In this document: in pieces, positions 54,359 through 62,117 of the stretch | Numbering within the stretch: the stretch's first letter is position 1 | Layout: each line of letters opens with the position of its first letter | Source: Cognatazoarcus halotolerans | Lineage (GTDB): Bacteria; Pseudomonadota; Gammaproteobacteria; Burkholderiales; Rhodocyclaceae | DNA length: 64,000 bases | Direction: 5' to 3' | Assembly: GCF_009800965.1 (NCBI RefSeq) | Contig: NZ_WUAF01000013.1 | Coordinates: forward strand, 1-64,000 | Made by a program: the position numbers and the translations under genes | Notes under the pieces: model-generated | What the model saw: only the letters and a program-made list of their open reading frames with translations | Told to the model about the DNA's origin: nothing | Databases searched by the model: none

Positions 54359-55696
54359 TCAGACTTCCCGGATCACGATTTCACCGCGCAGGCTGTGCGG
54401 CATTGCCGAGGCGATGTTCACCTCGATGAACTGATTGATGAGACGCGGATTCCCGGCAAAATTGACCACCCGGTTGTTGTCGGTGCGCCCGGCCAGCTCA
54501 TCCGCATTCTTTTTCGATACCGCCTCGACAAGGATGCGTTGACGCGACCCGACCATGCGCTCGCTGATCACCGCCGCCTGCTCGTCGATGCGCTTCTGCA
54601 GCCGTGCGAGACGCTTGAGCTTGACGTCCTGCGGCGTATCGTCCGCCAGATCGGCCGCGGGCGTACCGGGTCGGGCACTGTAGATGAAACTGAACGAGGC
54701 ATCGAAGCCGACCTCCTCGATGAGTTTCATCGTGGCTTCGAAATCGGCTTCCGTTTCACCGGGGAATCCGACGATGAAATCCGACGAAAGCGAAAGATCC
54801 GGCCGCGCCGCACGCAACTTGCGCACCAGAGACTTGAACTCAAGCACCGTGTAGCCGCGCTTCATCGCCGCCAGCACCCGGTCGGAGCCGGACTGTACCG
54901 GCAGATGCAGATGGGACACCAGCTTTGGCAGCCGAGCATAGGCCTCGACCACGCGTTGCGTCATCTCACGCGGATGCGAGGTGGTGTAGCGCAGGCGCTC
55001 GATGCCCGGGATGTCGTGCACGCACTCCAGCAGGAAGGCGAAATCGGCCATCTCATCGCTGTCCGGTGCCATCGGCGCACGCCAGGCATTGACGTTCTGG
55101 CCCAGCAGGGTCACTTCCTTGACGCCCTGCTCCACCAGACCGGCGATCTCGGCAAGGATGTCGCCAAGGGGACGATAGATCTCGTCGCCACGGGTATAGG
55201 GGACGATGCAGAAAGTACAGTACTTGGAGCACCCCTCCATGATCGACACGAACGCCGTCGCGCCCTCGACCCGCGCGGGCGGCAGATTGTCGAACTTCTC
55301 GATCTCGGGGAAGGAGATGTCCACCTGCGAGCGGCCCGACGACTTGCGCTCGGCAATCAGCCCGGGCAGCCGATGCAGGGTCTGCGGCCCGAACACCACG
55401 TCGACATAGGGTGCGCGCCGCACGATCGCATCGCCCTCCTGGCTCGCCACGCAACCGCCCACACCGATGATCAGGTTCGGATTCAGCTGCTTGAGATGCT
55501 TCACCCGGCCAAGGTCGTGGAAGACACGCTCCTGAGCCTTCTCGCGCACCGAGCAGGTGTTGAAAAGAATGACATCAGCCTCTTCTGGATTGTCGGTCTT
55601 GGTGAGGCCTTCGGAAGCACCGAGCACGTCCGCCATCTTGTCGGAGTCGTACTCGTTCATCTGGCACCCGAAAGTGCGGATGTAGAGTTTCTTCAT
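54359..55696 (-). CDS. miaB: tRNA-2-methylthio-N6-dimethylallyladenosine synthase
   Basis: MiaB is a radical-SAM enzyme that adds a methylthio group to i6A37 of tRNAs reading codons that start with U. At 445 residues it has the N-terminal UPF0004 domain ([20 protein letters not shown] with Cys ligands, [12 protein letters not shown]), the radical-SAM motif [15 protein letters not shown] near 150 and a C-terminal TRAM domain. The ATG at 55696 gives the family start [11 protein letters not shown]. It heads the miaB-phoH-ybeY-corC-lnt run. Confidence 0.97.
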   Translation of the reverse strand: MKKLYIRTFGCQMNEYDSDKMADVLGASEGLTKTDNPEEADVILFNTCSVREKAQERVFHDLGRVKHLKQLNPNLIIGVGGCVASQEGDAIVRRAPYVDVVFGPQTLHRLPGLIAERKSSGRSQVDISFPEIEKFDNLPPARVEGATAFVSIMEGCSKYCTFCIVPYTRGDEIYRPLGDILAEIAGLVEQGVKEVTLLGQNVNAWRAPMAPDSDEMADFAFLLECVHDIPGIERLRYTTSHPREMTQRVVEAYARLPKLVSHLHLPVQSGSDRVLAAMKRGYTVLEFKSLVRKLRAARPDLSLSSDFIVGFPGETEADFEATMKLIEEVGFDASFSFIYSARPGTPAADLADDTPQDVKLKRLARLQKRIDEQAAVISERMVGSRQRILVEAVSKKNADELAGRTDNNRVVNFAGNPRLINQFIEVNIASAMPHSLRGEIVIREV

Positions 55697-55709
55697 TTGT
55701 TGGGGGAAA

Positions 55710-56081
55710 TCACTGCTTGGGATCAGGCACCGCGAGTTCTTCAGGGGTGAGGATCCAGACCCGGTGAACCTGCTCATTGTTATCGATCAGAGCGCGCACC
55801 GTATATACACCGGACATCGCCCCGGGCAGGACGATCCGGTTGTGTACGTCGCGAATCTGCGCTCCCGGGCTCAACGTCCGAACTCCACCTGCAAATTCAA
55901 CGGAATTGCCGCCCGAGAAAGCCATGACCACACGTTTGGCGGCGAGCGGGATCGGCCGGGTTACGGCAGCCTGCGCCTGCGAGAAAAACACACAGCCGAA
56001 CACGGCCAACAAGACGAGACGCAATGTGCGCACAGATTTTCCGCTATCGCCGACAAGAGCCACAAGACACGGATGATCCAT
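55710..56081 (-). CDS. Small conserved-looking secreted protein of unknown function
   Basis: This 123-residue protein has a signal peptide ([19 protein letters not shown], cut near residue 38) and a short mature domain of about 85 residues rich in beta-strand pattern ([40 protein letters not shown]). The ATG at 56081 has a strong ribosome-binding site (AAGGGGG); a GTG at 56033 would give a tighter signal peptide. It ends 13 bases before miaB and may be co-transcribed. I do not recognise its family. Confidence 0.65.
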   Translation of the reverse strand: MDHPCLVALVGDSGKSVRTLRLVLLAVFGCVFFSQAQAAVTRPIPLAAKRVVMAFSGGNSVEFAGGVRTLSPGAQIRDVHNRIVLPGAMSGVYTVRALIDNNEQVHRVWILTPEELAVPDPKQ

Positions 56082-56188
56082 GATCGCCCCCTTGATGTCA
56101 ATGCAAAAGCCTTATAAATCAACACTTACAGCTTGACGGCAGATGCCTCGACAACCAAGCGGCGCAATACCGGCGCATTGCGAGGATA

Positions 56189-56217
56189 TTGACGCGCAAT
56201 GCCTGACCCGCTATATT
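56189..56217 (+). promoter_or_regulatory. Sigma70 promoter of the tRNA-Met gene
   Basis: TTGACG (56189-56194) and TATATT (56212-56217) are 17 bases apart, 13 bases before the first tRNA base. This is close to the ideal layout for a strong tRNA promoter. Confidence 0.8.
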
Positions 56218-56230
56218 CATCGGCTCGGTC

Positions 56231-56307
56231 GGTGATGTAGCTCAGACGGTTAGAGCGATGGATTCATAACCCATAGGTCGGCAGTTCGATTCTGCCCATC
56301 ACCACCA
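56231..56307 (+). tRNA. tRNA-Met (anticodon CAT)
   Basis: A 77-base cloverleaf with encoded CCA: acceptor GGTGATG/CATCACC, D-stem GCTC/GAGC, anticodon loop TTCATAA, T-stem GGCAG/CTGCC with TTCGATT loop. The acceptor starts with a paired G-C, as in elongator rather than initiator tRNA; a CAT anticodon can also belong to a tRNA-Ile2 read by lysidine. The pair at the bottom of the anticodon stem (positions 31 and 39) is A-C. The 252 bases between it and mmdA hold no gene or clear terminator. Confidence 0.93.
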
Positions 56308-56559
56308 ACCAATTCGGGGGCTTGCAGAAATGCAGGCCCTTATTCCTTATGGGCCCGAAGGTGGCCCCGGCCGGACAGTCTGGCCGCGCCCGATTACGGC
56401 AAACCAGCGGCTTGGGGTCGTCGGTTTTCGACCGCCCGCGGGAAGACCGGAGCAAACCGTCCCCGTGGGCGGTTCCGGCACATATCCGTCGCATGCCCAT
56501 GCTACTGTTCAGGTTCGCCACCGCAAAGGCGGCAGCCTTTCCCGCATCCAAGGAAATTC

Positions 56560-58113
56560 ATGGCGATCGACAAGAAGCTGATCGACGATCTCGAACATCG
56601 ACGGGCCAAGGCGCTCGAGTCCGGCGGCGCTGAAAGAATCGCCCGACGTCATGAAAAGGGTTTGCTGACCGCCCGCGAGCGACTCGAGGGCCTTTACGCG
56701 GAGCACACCTTCCAGGAATTCGGCCTTCATGCCCAACACCAGACGCACGGCTTCGGCATGGAGGGCAAGACCTTGCCCACCGACGGCGTGATCACGGGTA
56801 TCGGCTTTATCGACGGACGCCCGGTCGCAGGCTTCAGCCAGGACTTCATGATTGCAGGGGGGTCACTCGGTACGGTACACGCCCGCAAGATCTGCGAGTT
56901 GATGGACCACGCCGGACGGGGTGGAATGCCCATCATCGGCTTCAACGACTCGGGTGGCGCGCGCATCCAGGAAGGCGTGGAGAGTCTTTCGGGCTATGGC
57001 CAGGTGTTCAACCGCAATGTGCTGCTCTCCGGCGTGGTACCACAGATTGCAGTGATCTGCGGCCCCTGCGCGGGCGGCGCAGTGTACTCGCCGGCACTGA
57101 TGGATTTCGTGATCATGACCAGGCGTTCGGCGAGCATGTTCATCTGCGGACCCGAAGTCATCCGCGCGGTCACCGGCCAGCACACCACAATGGAAGAGAT
57201 CGGCTCGGCTGAAGCCCATGCAAGGGATTCGGGCAACATCCATTTCGTTGCCGAGGACGACCGTCATGCGCTGGAGCTGGTTCGCGCGTTGCTCGGCTAC
57301 CTGCCCTCGAACAACATGATGGATCCGCCGCACCACATGGATGATGAGATCACACTGCGCGATGACAATGGCATCGAAGCCTTGATGCCCGAGGATGCAA
57401 AGATGGCCTACGACGTGAAGGGCATCATCATGCGCATCGCGGACGACAACAGTTTTCTCGAGGTGCAGGCCGACTTCGCGCGGAACCTCGTGATTGGACT
57501 TGGCAGAATCGATGGCGTGGTCGTCGGCTTCGTCGCGAATCAACCGCAGGTCAAGGCGGGCAGCCTGGACATCGATGCTTCGGACAAGGGCGCGCGATTC
57601 ATCCGCCTCTGCAACATCTTCAACATTCCGCTGGTGACGCTGGTCGACGTGCCCGGCTTCCTGCCCGGCATTGCGCAGGAAAAACAGGGCATCATCCGTC
57701 ACGGCGCCAAGATGCTATTCGCCTATGGCGCATCGACCGTTCCGAAGATCACGGTAATCATGCGGAAGGCATACGGCGGCGCTTTCCTGGCGATGTGCTC
57801 GCGCGACATGGGCGCCGATCTGGTCCTGGCCTGGCCGACCGCCGAGATTGCAGTCATGGGCGCCGAAGGCGCGGTCAATATCCTTTACCGAAAGGAGATC
57901 GAAGAGGCCGACGACAAGACCGGGCGCCGTCGCGAACTGATCGAGGAATACCGTGCCAGATTCGCCTCGCCATATCAGTCCGCTGCACACATGTTCGTCC
58001 ACGACGTGATACTGCCTCGCCGCACCCGGGCGGCGATATCGCTGGCGCTGCGCTCACTGTTGTCCAAGCGGGAAGCGCGTCCGCACAAGAAGCACGGAAA
58101 CATTCCCCTCTAG
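56560..58113 (+). CDS. mmdA: Methylmalonyl-CoA decarboxylase-type carboxyltransferase alpha subunit
   Basis: This 517-residue carboxyltransferase moves the CO2 group from an acyl-CoA to biotin. It has two crotonase-like halves: GFNDSGGARIQEGVESLSGY near 125 and LVDVPGFLPGIAQEKQGIIR near 368. It resembles PccB, but the next three genes encode OadG-like, biotin-carrier and OadB-like subunits, so the complex is a sodium-pumping decarboxylase. The substrate is probably methylmalonyl-CoA, with glutaconyl-CoA as the alternative; the length fits MmdA better than GcdA. The ATG follows AAGGA. Confidence 0.87.
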   Translation: MAIDKKLIDDLEHRRAKALESGGAERIARRHEKGLLTARERLEGLYAEHTFQEFGLHAQHQTHGFGMEGKTLPTDGVITGIGFIDGRPVAGFSQDFMIAGGSLGTVHARKICELMDHAGRGGMPIIGFNDSGGARIQEGVESLSGYGQVFNRNVLLSGVVPQIAVICGPCAGGAVYSPALMDFVIMTRRSASMFICGPEVIRAVTGQHTTMEEIGSAEAHARDSGNIHFVAEDDRHALELVRALLGYLPSNNMMDPPHHMDDEITLRDDNGIEALMPEDAKMAYDVKGIIMRIADDNSFLEVQADFARNLVIGLGRIDGVVVGFVANQPQVKAGSLDIDASDKGARFIRLCNIFNIPLVTLVDVPGFLPGIAQEKQGIIRHGAKMLFAYGASTVPKITVIMRKAYGGAFLAMCSRDMGADLVLAWPTAEIAVMGAEGAVNILYRKEIEEADDKTGRRRELIEEYRARFASPYQSAAHMFVHDVILPRRTRAAISLALRSLLSKREARPHKKHGNIPL

Positions 58114-58132
58114 CCATGCCGGAAGATCCGTC

Positions 58133-58558
58133 ATGATCCTCGTCGACGCCCTCGGCTTCGTTCTCTCCGGTTTCGCACTCGTGCTGGCCACACTCGCACT
58201 GCTGTGGATGGTCAGCGCCGCGATCGGACGGGTCTTTGCGACGACCACCCGACATGCGATGCGAACCGCGGCCCCACCCCCGGATCAAAGGTCGGCCATG
58301 CCCACCATACCGTCGACGCATGTAGCGGCCATAGCTGCCGCGGTCGCCGTCGTAACCGATGGCCGTGGACGCGTTGTCACCGTGCGGGCGCCGGGCCATC
58401 TAGCGGCCGGCTGGTCGCACGAAGGCCGCAGCGACCACGCCTCGTCGCACGGCAATCGCGTGCGCTGGGACTGGGCGATGCCCGGCCCGCCACACACCGA
58501 CCACGATCTTCCCGACCCCGCGCTGACGCACGGAGCGGATCACAAGAGGACGCAATGA
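58133..58558 (+). CDS. mmdD: OadG/MmdD-like membrane subunit of the decarboxylase
   Basis: This 141-residue protein has one N-terminal membrane helix (ALGFVLSGFALVLATLALLW) and a low-complexity tail rich in His, Pro and Ala, like the OadG/MmdD delta subunits that hold the complex together and bind zinc. The segment THVAAIAAAVAVVTD is the short conserved helix of the family. Its stop overlaps the start of the biotin-carrier gene (ATGA). The sequence is poorly conserved, so the call leans on position. Confidence 0.78.
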   Translation: MILVDALGFVLSGFALVLATLALLWMVSAAIGRVFATTTRHAMRTAAPPPDQRSAMPTIPSTHVAAIAAAVAVVTDGRGRVVTVRAPGHLAAGWSHEGRSDHASSHGNRVRWDWAMPGPPHTDHDLPDPALTHGADHKRTQ

Positions 58559-58950
58559 GGACATTCCGAATCACCGTCGATGGGACACCGTACGAAGTCA
58601 GCGTCGAAGAGCTCGAGCCCGCATCGGCGCCGGCAAGCGCGGAGCAATTCCCGCCGCGGGCACAGGCGCCATCCCCGAACGCCCCATCTCGGCGTGACTT
58701 GAGCCGCCCCGCCGCGACGCCGTCCGCACCGGGCAAGGCTGGCGATATCGCCAGTCCGCTGGCGGCAACGGTAGTCGCGATCGACGTCCAGGCGGGGCAG
58801 CAGGTGGCCGAAGGGCAGCAGCTCTTGGTACTCGAAGCGATGAAGATGAATACCTACGTGTTTGCGCCGCGTGCCGGCACGATCGACACGATCAGGGTCG
58901 CGACCGGCAGTACCGTGTCCGAAGGGCAGCCGCTGCTGTCGATAAGCTAA
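58555..58950 (+). CDS. mmdC: Biotin-carrier subunit of the decarboxylase
   Basis: This 131-residue protein has an N-terminal region ([19 protein letters not shown]), a Pro/Ala-rich swinging linker at about 25-62, and a biotinyl domain with the lysine in EAMKMN near 99. The biotin carries CO2 from the carboxyltransferase to the membrane subunit. The ATG at 58555 overlaps the OadG-like stop and has AGAGGA upstream. Confidence 0.92.
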   Translation: MRTFRITVDGTPYEVSVEELEPASAPASAEQFPPRAQAPSPNAPSRRDLSRPAATPSAPGKAGDIASPLAATVVAIDVQAGQQVAEGQQLLVLEAMKMNTYVFAPRAGTIDTIRVATGSTVSEGQPLLSIS

Positions 58951-59003
58951 AAGATGGACTCCATCCGCCAACACCGCCGTGCCGTCGAGCAGGGGATCGC
59001 CCG

Positions 59004-60137
59004 ATGGGCATGCTGAACGAATTCATCTCGCTCACCGCCTTCGGGCAACTTACAGTGCAAATGGTGATCATGTGGGCGGTAAGCTGCATATTGCTGTATC
59101 TCGCGGTCGCCAGGAACTTCGAGCCTTTGCTGCTGGTGCCGATCGCATTCGGGGCGCTGCTCGCAAACCTCCCGACCGAGGGGATGGTCAATGCACCGAT
59201 GGGAGACGTCCCGGGCGGCCTCTTCTACTACATCGCACAGGGCGTTCATCTCGAGCTCTTTCCGCCGATCATCTTCCTCGGGGTTGGCGCGCTGACCGAT
59301 TTCGGCCCGGTAATCGCCAATCCACGCACGTTCCTGCTTGGCGCGGCCGCACAGTTTGGCGTGTTCGCCACTTTCATCGGCGCCACGCTGCTCGGCTTCT
59401 CGACCCATCAGGCCGCGGCCATCGGCATCATCGGCGGTGCGGATGGCCCCACCTCCATCTTTCTCGCCAACAAACTCGCGCCGGAATTGTTGGCACCGAT
59501 TGCCGTAGCGGCTTATTCGTACATGGCGCTGGTGCCACTCATTCAGCCACCAATCATGCGCGCCCTGACGACAAGGCAGGAACGCGCCATCCGGATGCAA
59601 TCGCTACGGCAGGTTTCCCGGGCGGAAAAGCTGGCGTTTGCGCTGATCGTCACGGTGCTCGTGATCCTTCTGGTGCCGGCAGCCTCAGCCTTGATCGGAA
59701 TGCTGATGCTCGGCAATTTCCTGCGTGAATGCGGCGTCACCGAACGGCTCAGCAAGGCAGCCCAGAACGAGATCATCAACATCGTGACGATCCTGCTCGG
59801 TACCTCGGTGGGCATCACCATGACCGGTGCCCGCTTCCTTCAGGTGGAAACCCTGAAGATTCTCGCCCTCGGCATCGTCGCCTTCGCGATCTCCACTGCC
59901 TCGGGCGTATTGATGGCCAAGCTGATGAATCTGTTCTCGAAAGAAAAGATCAATCCATTGATCGGCTCGGCCGGCGTTTCGGCAGTGCCGATGGCCGCGC
60001 GAGTGAGCCAGATCGAAGGTCAACGTGCCGATCCGGGTAATTTCCTGCTGATGCATGCGATGGGACCAAACGTTGCGGGTGTGATCGGCACCGCCATCGT
60101 TGCAGGCTACTTTATCGCTCGGCTCAACACCGGATAG
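59004..60137 (+). CDS. mmdB: Sodium-pumping decarboxylase beta subunit (MmdB/OadB family)
   Basis: This 377-residue integral membrane protein decarboxylates carboxybiotin and moves sodium out of the cell. Family motifs include [20 protein letters not shown] with the catalytic Asp, [20 protein letters not shown], and [16 protein letters not shown] near 325. About nine helices are expected. The ATG follows AGGGGA. It closes the four-gene operon mmdA-D-C-B. The resulting sodium gradient could drive transport or motility. Confidence 0.93.
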   Translation: MGMLNEFISLTAFGQLTVQMVIMWAVSCILLYLAVARNFEPLLLVPIAFGALLANLPTEGMVNAPMGDVPGGLFYYIAQGVHLELFPPIIFLGVGALTDFGPVIANPRTFLLGAAAQFGVFATFIGATLLGFSTHQAAAIGIIGGADGPTSIFLANKLAPELLAPIAVAAYSYMALVPLIQPPIMRALTTRQERAIRMQSLRQVSRAEKLAFALIVTVLVILLVPAASALIGMLMLGNFLRECGVTERLSKAAQNEIINIVTILLGTSVGITMTGARFLQVETLKILALGIVAFAISTASGVLMAKLMNLFSKEKINPLIGSAGVSAVPMAARVSQIEGQRADPGNFLLMHAMGPNVAGVIGTAIVAGYFIARLNTG

Positions 60138-60199
60138 GCAAGATCGCCGCCCACCGCGGGACGGACGGCAAGACCGGGGCCACCTGAACCTGCCGGCCG

Positions 60200-60544
60200 C
60201 TACCCCTGGATCGCGCTGAGGCCGCCTTCACCGGTCCGGATACGGATGCTCTCGCCAAGACCGATGGTGAAGATCTTTCCGTCTCCGATCGTGCCGGTGC
60301 TTGCCGACTGCTCCAGGATCGCGAGAACGTCGTCCAGCTGTTCGGATCCCACGGCAATTTCCAGCTTCAGCTTGGAGACGTAATCGACCTCGTACTCCGC
60401 GCCGCGATAGGTCTCGACGTGGCCTTTCTGACGGCCGAAGCCCTTGACCTCGGTGACCGTAATGCCCTGCACCCCGGACTGCGCAAGCGCGGATCGAACG
60501 TCGTCGAGCTTGTGGGGCTTGATGATTGCGATAATCCATTTCAC
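60200..60544 (-). CDS. PII signal-transduction protein (GlnB/GlnK family)
   Basis: This 114-residue PII protein senses 2-oxoglutarate and ADP/ATP and controls nitrogen metabolism. Its T-loop carries Tyr51 for uridylylation in YRGAEYEVDYVS, and its B-loop reads STGTIGDGKIFTIGLGESIR. The GTG at 60544 follows GGAGG. No amtB lies next to it, so the subtype (GlnB, GlnK or another paralogue) cannot be assigned; the VDYVSKLKLE pattern differs from the usual VDFLPK. Confidence 0.93.
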   Translation of the reverse strand: MKWIIAIIKPHKLDDVRSALAQSGVQGITVTEVKGFGRQKGHVETYRGAEYEVDYVSKLKLEIAVGSEQLDDVLAILEQSASTGTIGDGKIFTIGLGESIRIRTGEGGLSAIQG

Positions 60545-60633
60545 GGGAACCTCCTCCTGCTCTTGTTGGACGGCCCGACGCAGATGAAGGTTACCGCGGC
60601 GAATCAATCCGTCAAAAAGTCCGGGAAAAAATC

Positions 60634-60651
60634 AAGCATGTTCCATGCCCG
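60634..60651 (-). promoter_or_regulatory. Candidate sigma54 promoter of the PII gene
   Basis: On the minus strand GGGCAT-GGAAC-ATGCTT has GG and GC separated by 10 bases, matching the -24/-12 spacing, about 92 bases before the PII start. The same bases form a short inverted repeat (GCATG-gaa-CATGC) followed by TTGATTTTTT that could instead end nsrR transcription. The evidence for a promoter is therefore moderate. Confidence 0.4.
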
Positions 60652-60802
60652 GAGATTTGGACGCCGATTGCAGCCCGGCGGCCGGCACGGCGCCGGTTAC
60701 GCACTCAATGAGGGCAACAGACGCCCGCCGCGCACCGGACCGGGCGCTGTGAGGCGAACCGAACCATATCGGTAAAGGAAGACGAGCACCCCGATAACCG
60801 CT

Positions 60803-61252
60803 TCAGCGCACCTGCAGCACCAACGGTATCGACAACTGCTCGCGCAGGCGCGGCGGGTTGACGAGCAGGTCGGCCAGCATCACCGCATCCAGCGACGCGA
60901 GGAACGCTTCCAGCGCGTCGCGCAATGCCTTCTTCAGCCGACAGCCCGCGGAGAGCAGGCAGGCCGATTCGTCCTGAAAGCAATCGACCAGATCGAAACC
61001 AGGCTCCATGCGGCGTATCACGTCGCCCACACAGATTTCGGCAGGTGATCGCTTCAGGCGAATGCCCCCGCCCTTTCCCCGCAGGCCTTCTACAAAGCCG
61101 TCGGTCACTAGACGGTTCACGATCTTCATGAGATGGCTGCGGGAAATATCGAATCGCTCGGAGATCTCCTTGATGGTGACCCTGCGCTCCGGGCAGGCCC
61201 CCAGATAGATCAGCACGCGCAAAGCGTAATCGGTGTGCTGGGTGATGTTCAT
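60803..61252 (-). CDS. nsrR: Nitric-oxide-sensing Rrf2-family repressor NsrR
   Basis: This 149-residue repressor carries an iron-sulfur cluster that nitric oxide destroys. The N-terminus MNITQHTDYALRVLIYLG has the Rrf2 winged helix. Cys91, Cys98 and Cys104 (C-x6-C-x5-C) match the spacing in Neisseria NsrR; Asp8, a cluster ligand in a Streptomyces NsrR, is present. The ATG at 61252 is preferred over one 16 codons upstream. A matching operator lies 76 bases upstream, in front of the divergent fdxA-nnrS genes. Confidence 0.92.
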   Translation of the reverse strand: MNITQHTDYALRVLIYLGACPERRVTIKEISERFDISRSHLMKIVNRLVTDGFVEGLRGKGGGIRLKRSPAEICVGDVIRRMEPGFDLVDCFQDESACLLSAGCRLKKALRDALEAFLASLDAVMLADLLVNPPRLREQLSIPLVLQVR

Positions 61253-61315
61253 CGATGCCCTCCATGGCGCCCATCCTAGCAGTCGCCGAGCATGAGGCAA
61301 AAAGATTCATTTTTG

Positions 61316-61343
61316 TTGACTCTTTTAAAGATGCTTTTACAAT
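61316..61343 (+). promoter_or_regulatory. Sigma70 promoter of the fdxA-nnrS unit
   Basis: TTGACT (61316-61321) and TACAAT (61338-61343) are 16 bases apart. The -10 element lies inside the NsrR operator, so bound NsrR would block RNA polymerase. Confidence 0.78.
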
Positions 61344-61350
61344 GCATCTT
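61328..61350. promoter_or_regulatory. NsrR operator
   Basis: AAGATGC-N9-GCATCTT is a perfect 7-bp inverted repeat, matching the NsrR consensus (AAGATGCATTT-like half-sites). It overlaps the -10 region of the fdxA promoter and lies in the spacer shared with nsrR itself, so both may be controlled. Confidence 0.9.
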
Positions 61351-61380
61351 ATTGAACACACCCTGCAATGAGCTGAAGAC

Positions 61381-61476
61381 ATGATCACAGCCCTCCACCA
61401 GCCCCCCCCAACCGCCAAAAGCGGCTTTCAGGCCCGCATGGATCCGGCGCAGGCGAACAAGGCGTTTCGGCCATGA
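61381..61476 (+). CDS. Possible 31-residue leader peptide overlapping fdxA
   Basis: An ATG at 61381, with GAGCTGAAG in front, opens a 31-codon frame rich in Ala, Pro and Gln ([16 protein letters not shown]...). Its stop overlaps the fdxA start as ATGA. It is the first frame downstream of the NsrR-controlled promoter, so ribosomes reading it would feed directly into fdxA. It may be a regulatory leader, a small protein, or chance. No family is recognised. Confidence 0.45.
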   Translation: MITALHQPPPTAKSGFQARMDPAQANKAFRP

Positions 61477-61796
61477 CCCACGTCGTCACCGAAGCCTGCA
61501 TCCGCTGCAAATACACCGACTGTGTCGACGTCTGCCCGGTCGACGCTTTCCGGGCGGGCCCCAACATGCTGGTGATCGATCCTCAGGAATGCATCGACTG
61601 CACCCTCTGCATCGCCGAATGCCCGGTCGACGCCATCCTGCCCGAGGACGATCTGTCGGCGGAGCAGCAGGAATACCTCTCCCTGAACGCGCGCCTCGCC
61701 GCCGTCTGGCCGAGGATCATCGAGACCACCGATGCCCCGCCCGATGCCGATGAATGGGCCACGGTAACGCCAAAGCGGCATCTGCTCGAAGAGTAG
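61473..61796 (+). CDS. fdxA: Seven-iron ferredoxin FdxA
   Basis: This 107-residue ferredoxin has the layout of Azotobacter ferredoxin [19 protein letters not shown] and [16 protein letters not shown] supply ligands for one 3Fe and one 4Fe cluster, and the C-terminal tail ([20 protein letters not shown]) is the family extension. Length is identical to ferredoxin I. It lies behind an NsrR operator and ahead of nnrS, so it probably serves electron transfer during nitric-oxide stress. Confidence 0.95.
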   Translation: MTHVVTEACIRCKYTDCVDVCPVDAFRAGPNMLVIDPQECIDCTLCIAECPVDAILPEDDLSAEQQEYLSLNARLAAVWPRIIETTDAPPDADEWATVTPKRHLLEE

Positions 61797-61874
61797 CTGC
61801 ACGAAGCACATGGTCCCGCAACGATGTCGCGCGGGGCCGCCCGAGAACCCGCCCCCCAACGGAGAAACAGGAAA

Positions 61875-62114
61875 ATGACCGACCCTCGCCCAAAGGCCCG
61901 CAAGATCCTCGCGATCAGCCGAATCACCATGGTCGTCGCCGCGCTGGCCATGATCGTCACCACCATGCTGGCGTACCCGCTCGCAGACCGAATCGGCTTT
62001 GGCGTGCAGATCGCCGCTCACCTTTTGCTCCCGATATCGGCTGCCCTGTTCAAGATCGGCTACGTGGTTCGCCTCGCCTCCCACCACACGCTTGGCAATT
62101 TCTCGGCGGGATGA
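61875..62114 (+). CDS. Small two-helix membrane protein linked to nnrS
   Basis: This 79-residue protein has two predicted membrane helices (ITMVVAALAMIVTTMLAY and VQIAAHLLLPISAALFKIG). The ATG at 61875 follows AGGAAA. It lies 3 bases before nnrS and 78 after fdxA. Conserved His and Lys in the second helix region could bind a metal or heme, but this is speculation. Function is unknown; position suggests a partner of NnrS. Confidence 0.75.
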   Translation: MTDPRPKARKILAISRITMVVAALAMIVTTMLAYPLADRIGFGVQIAAHLLLPISAALFKIGYVVRLASHHTLGNFSAG

Positions 62115-62117
62115 GCC

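Noticed and set aside
53468-55750. Plus-strand open frame of 760 codons
   Set aside because: It is antisense to phoH and miaB, both with complete catalytic motifs; no start signal or recognisable domain.
56231-56560. tRNA gene as an integration site for a mobile element
   Set aside because: No integrase, no direct repeat of the tRNA 3' end and no change in gene character is seen downstream; the mmd operon looks native.
60724-60760. Possible NtrC site (GCGCC...GGTGCG) upstream of the PII gene
   Set aside because: Half-sites match the consensus only in part and the spacing is off by one; in GC-rich DNA this is likely chance.
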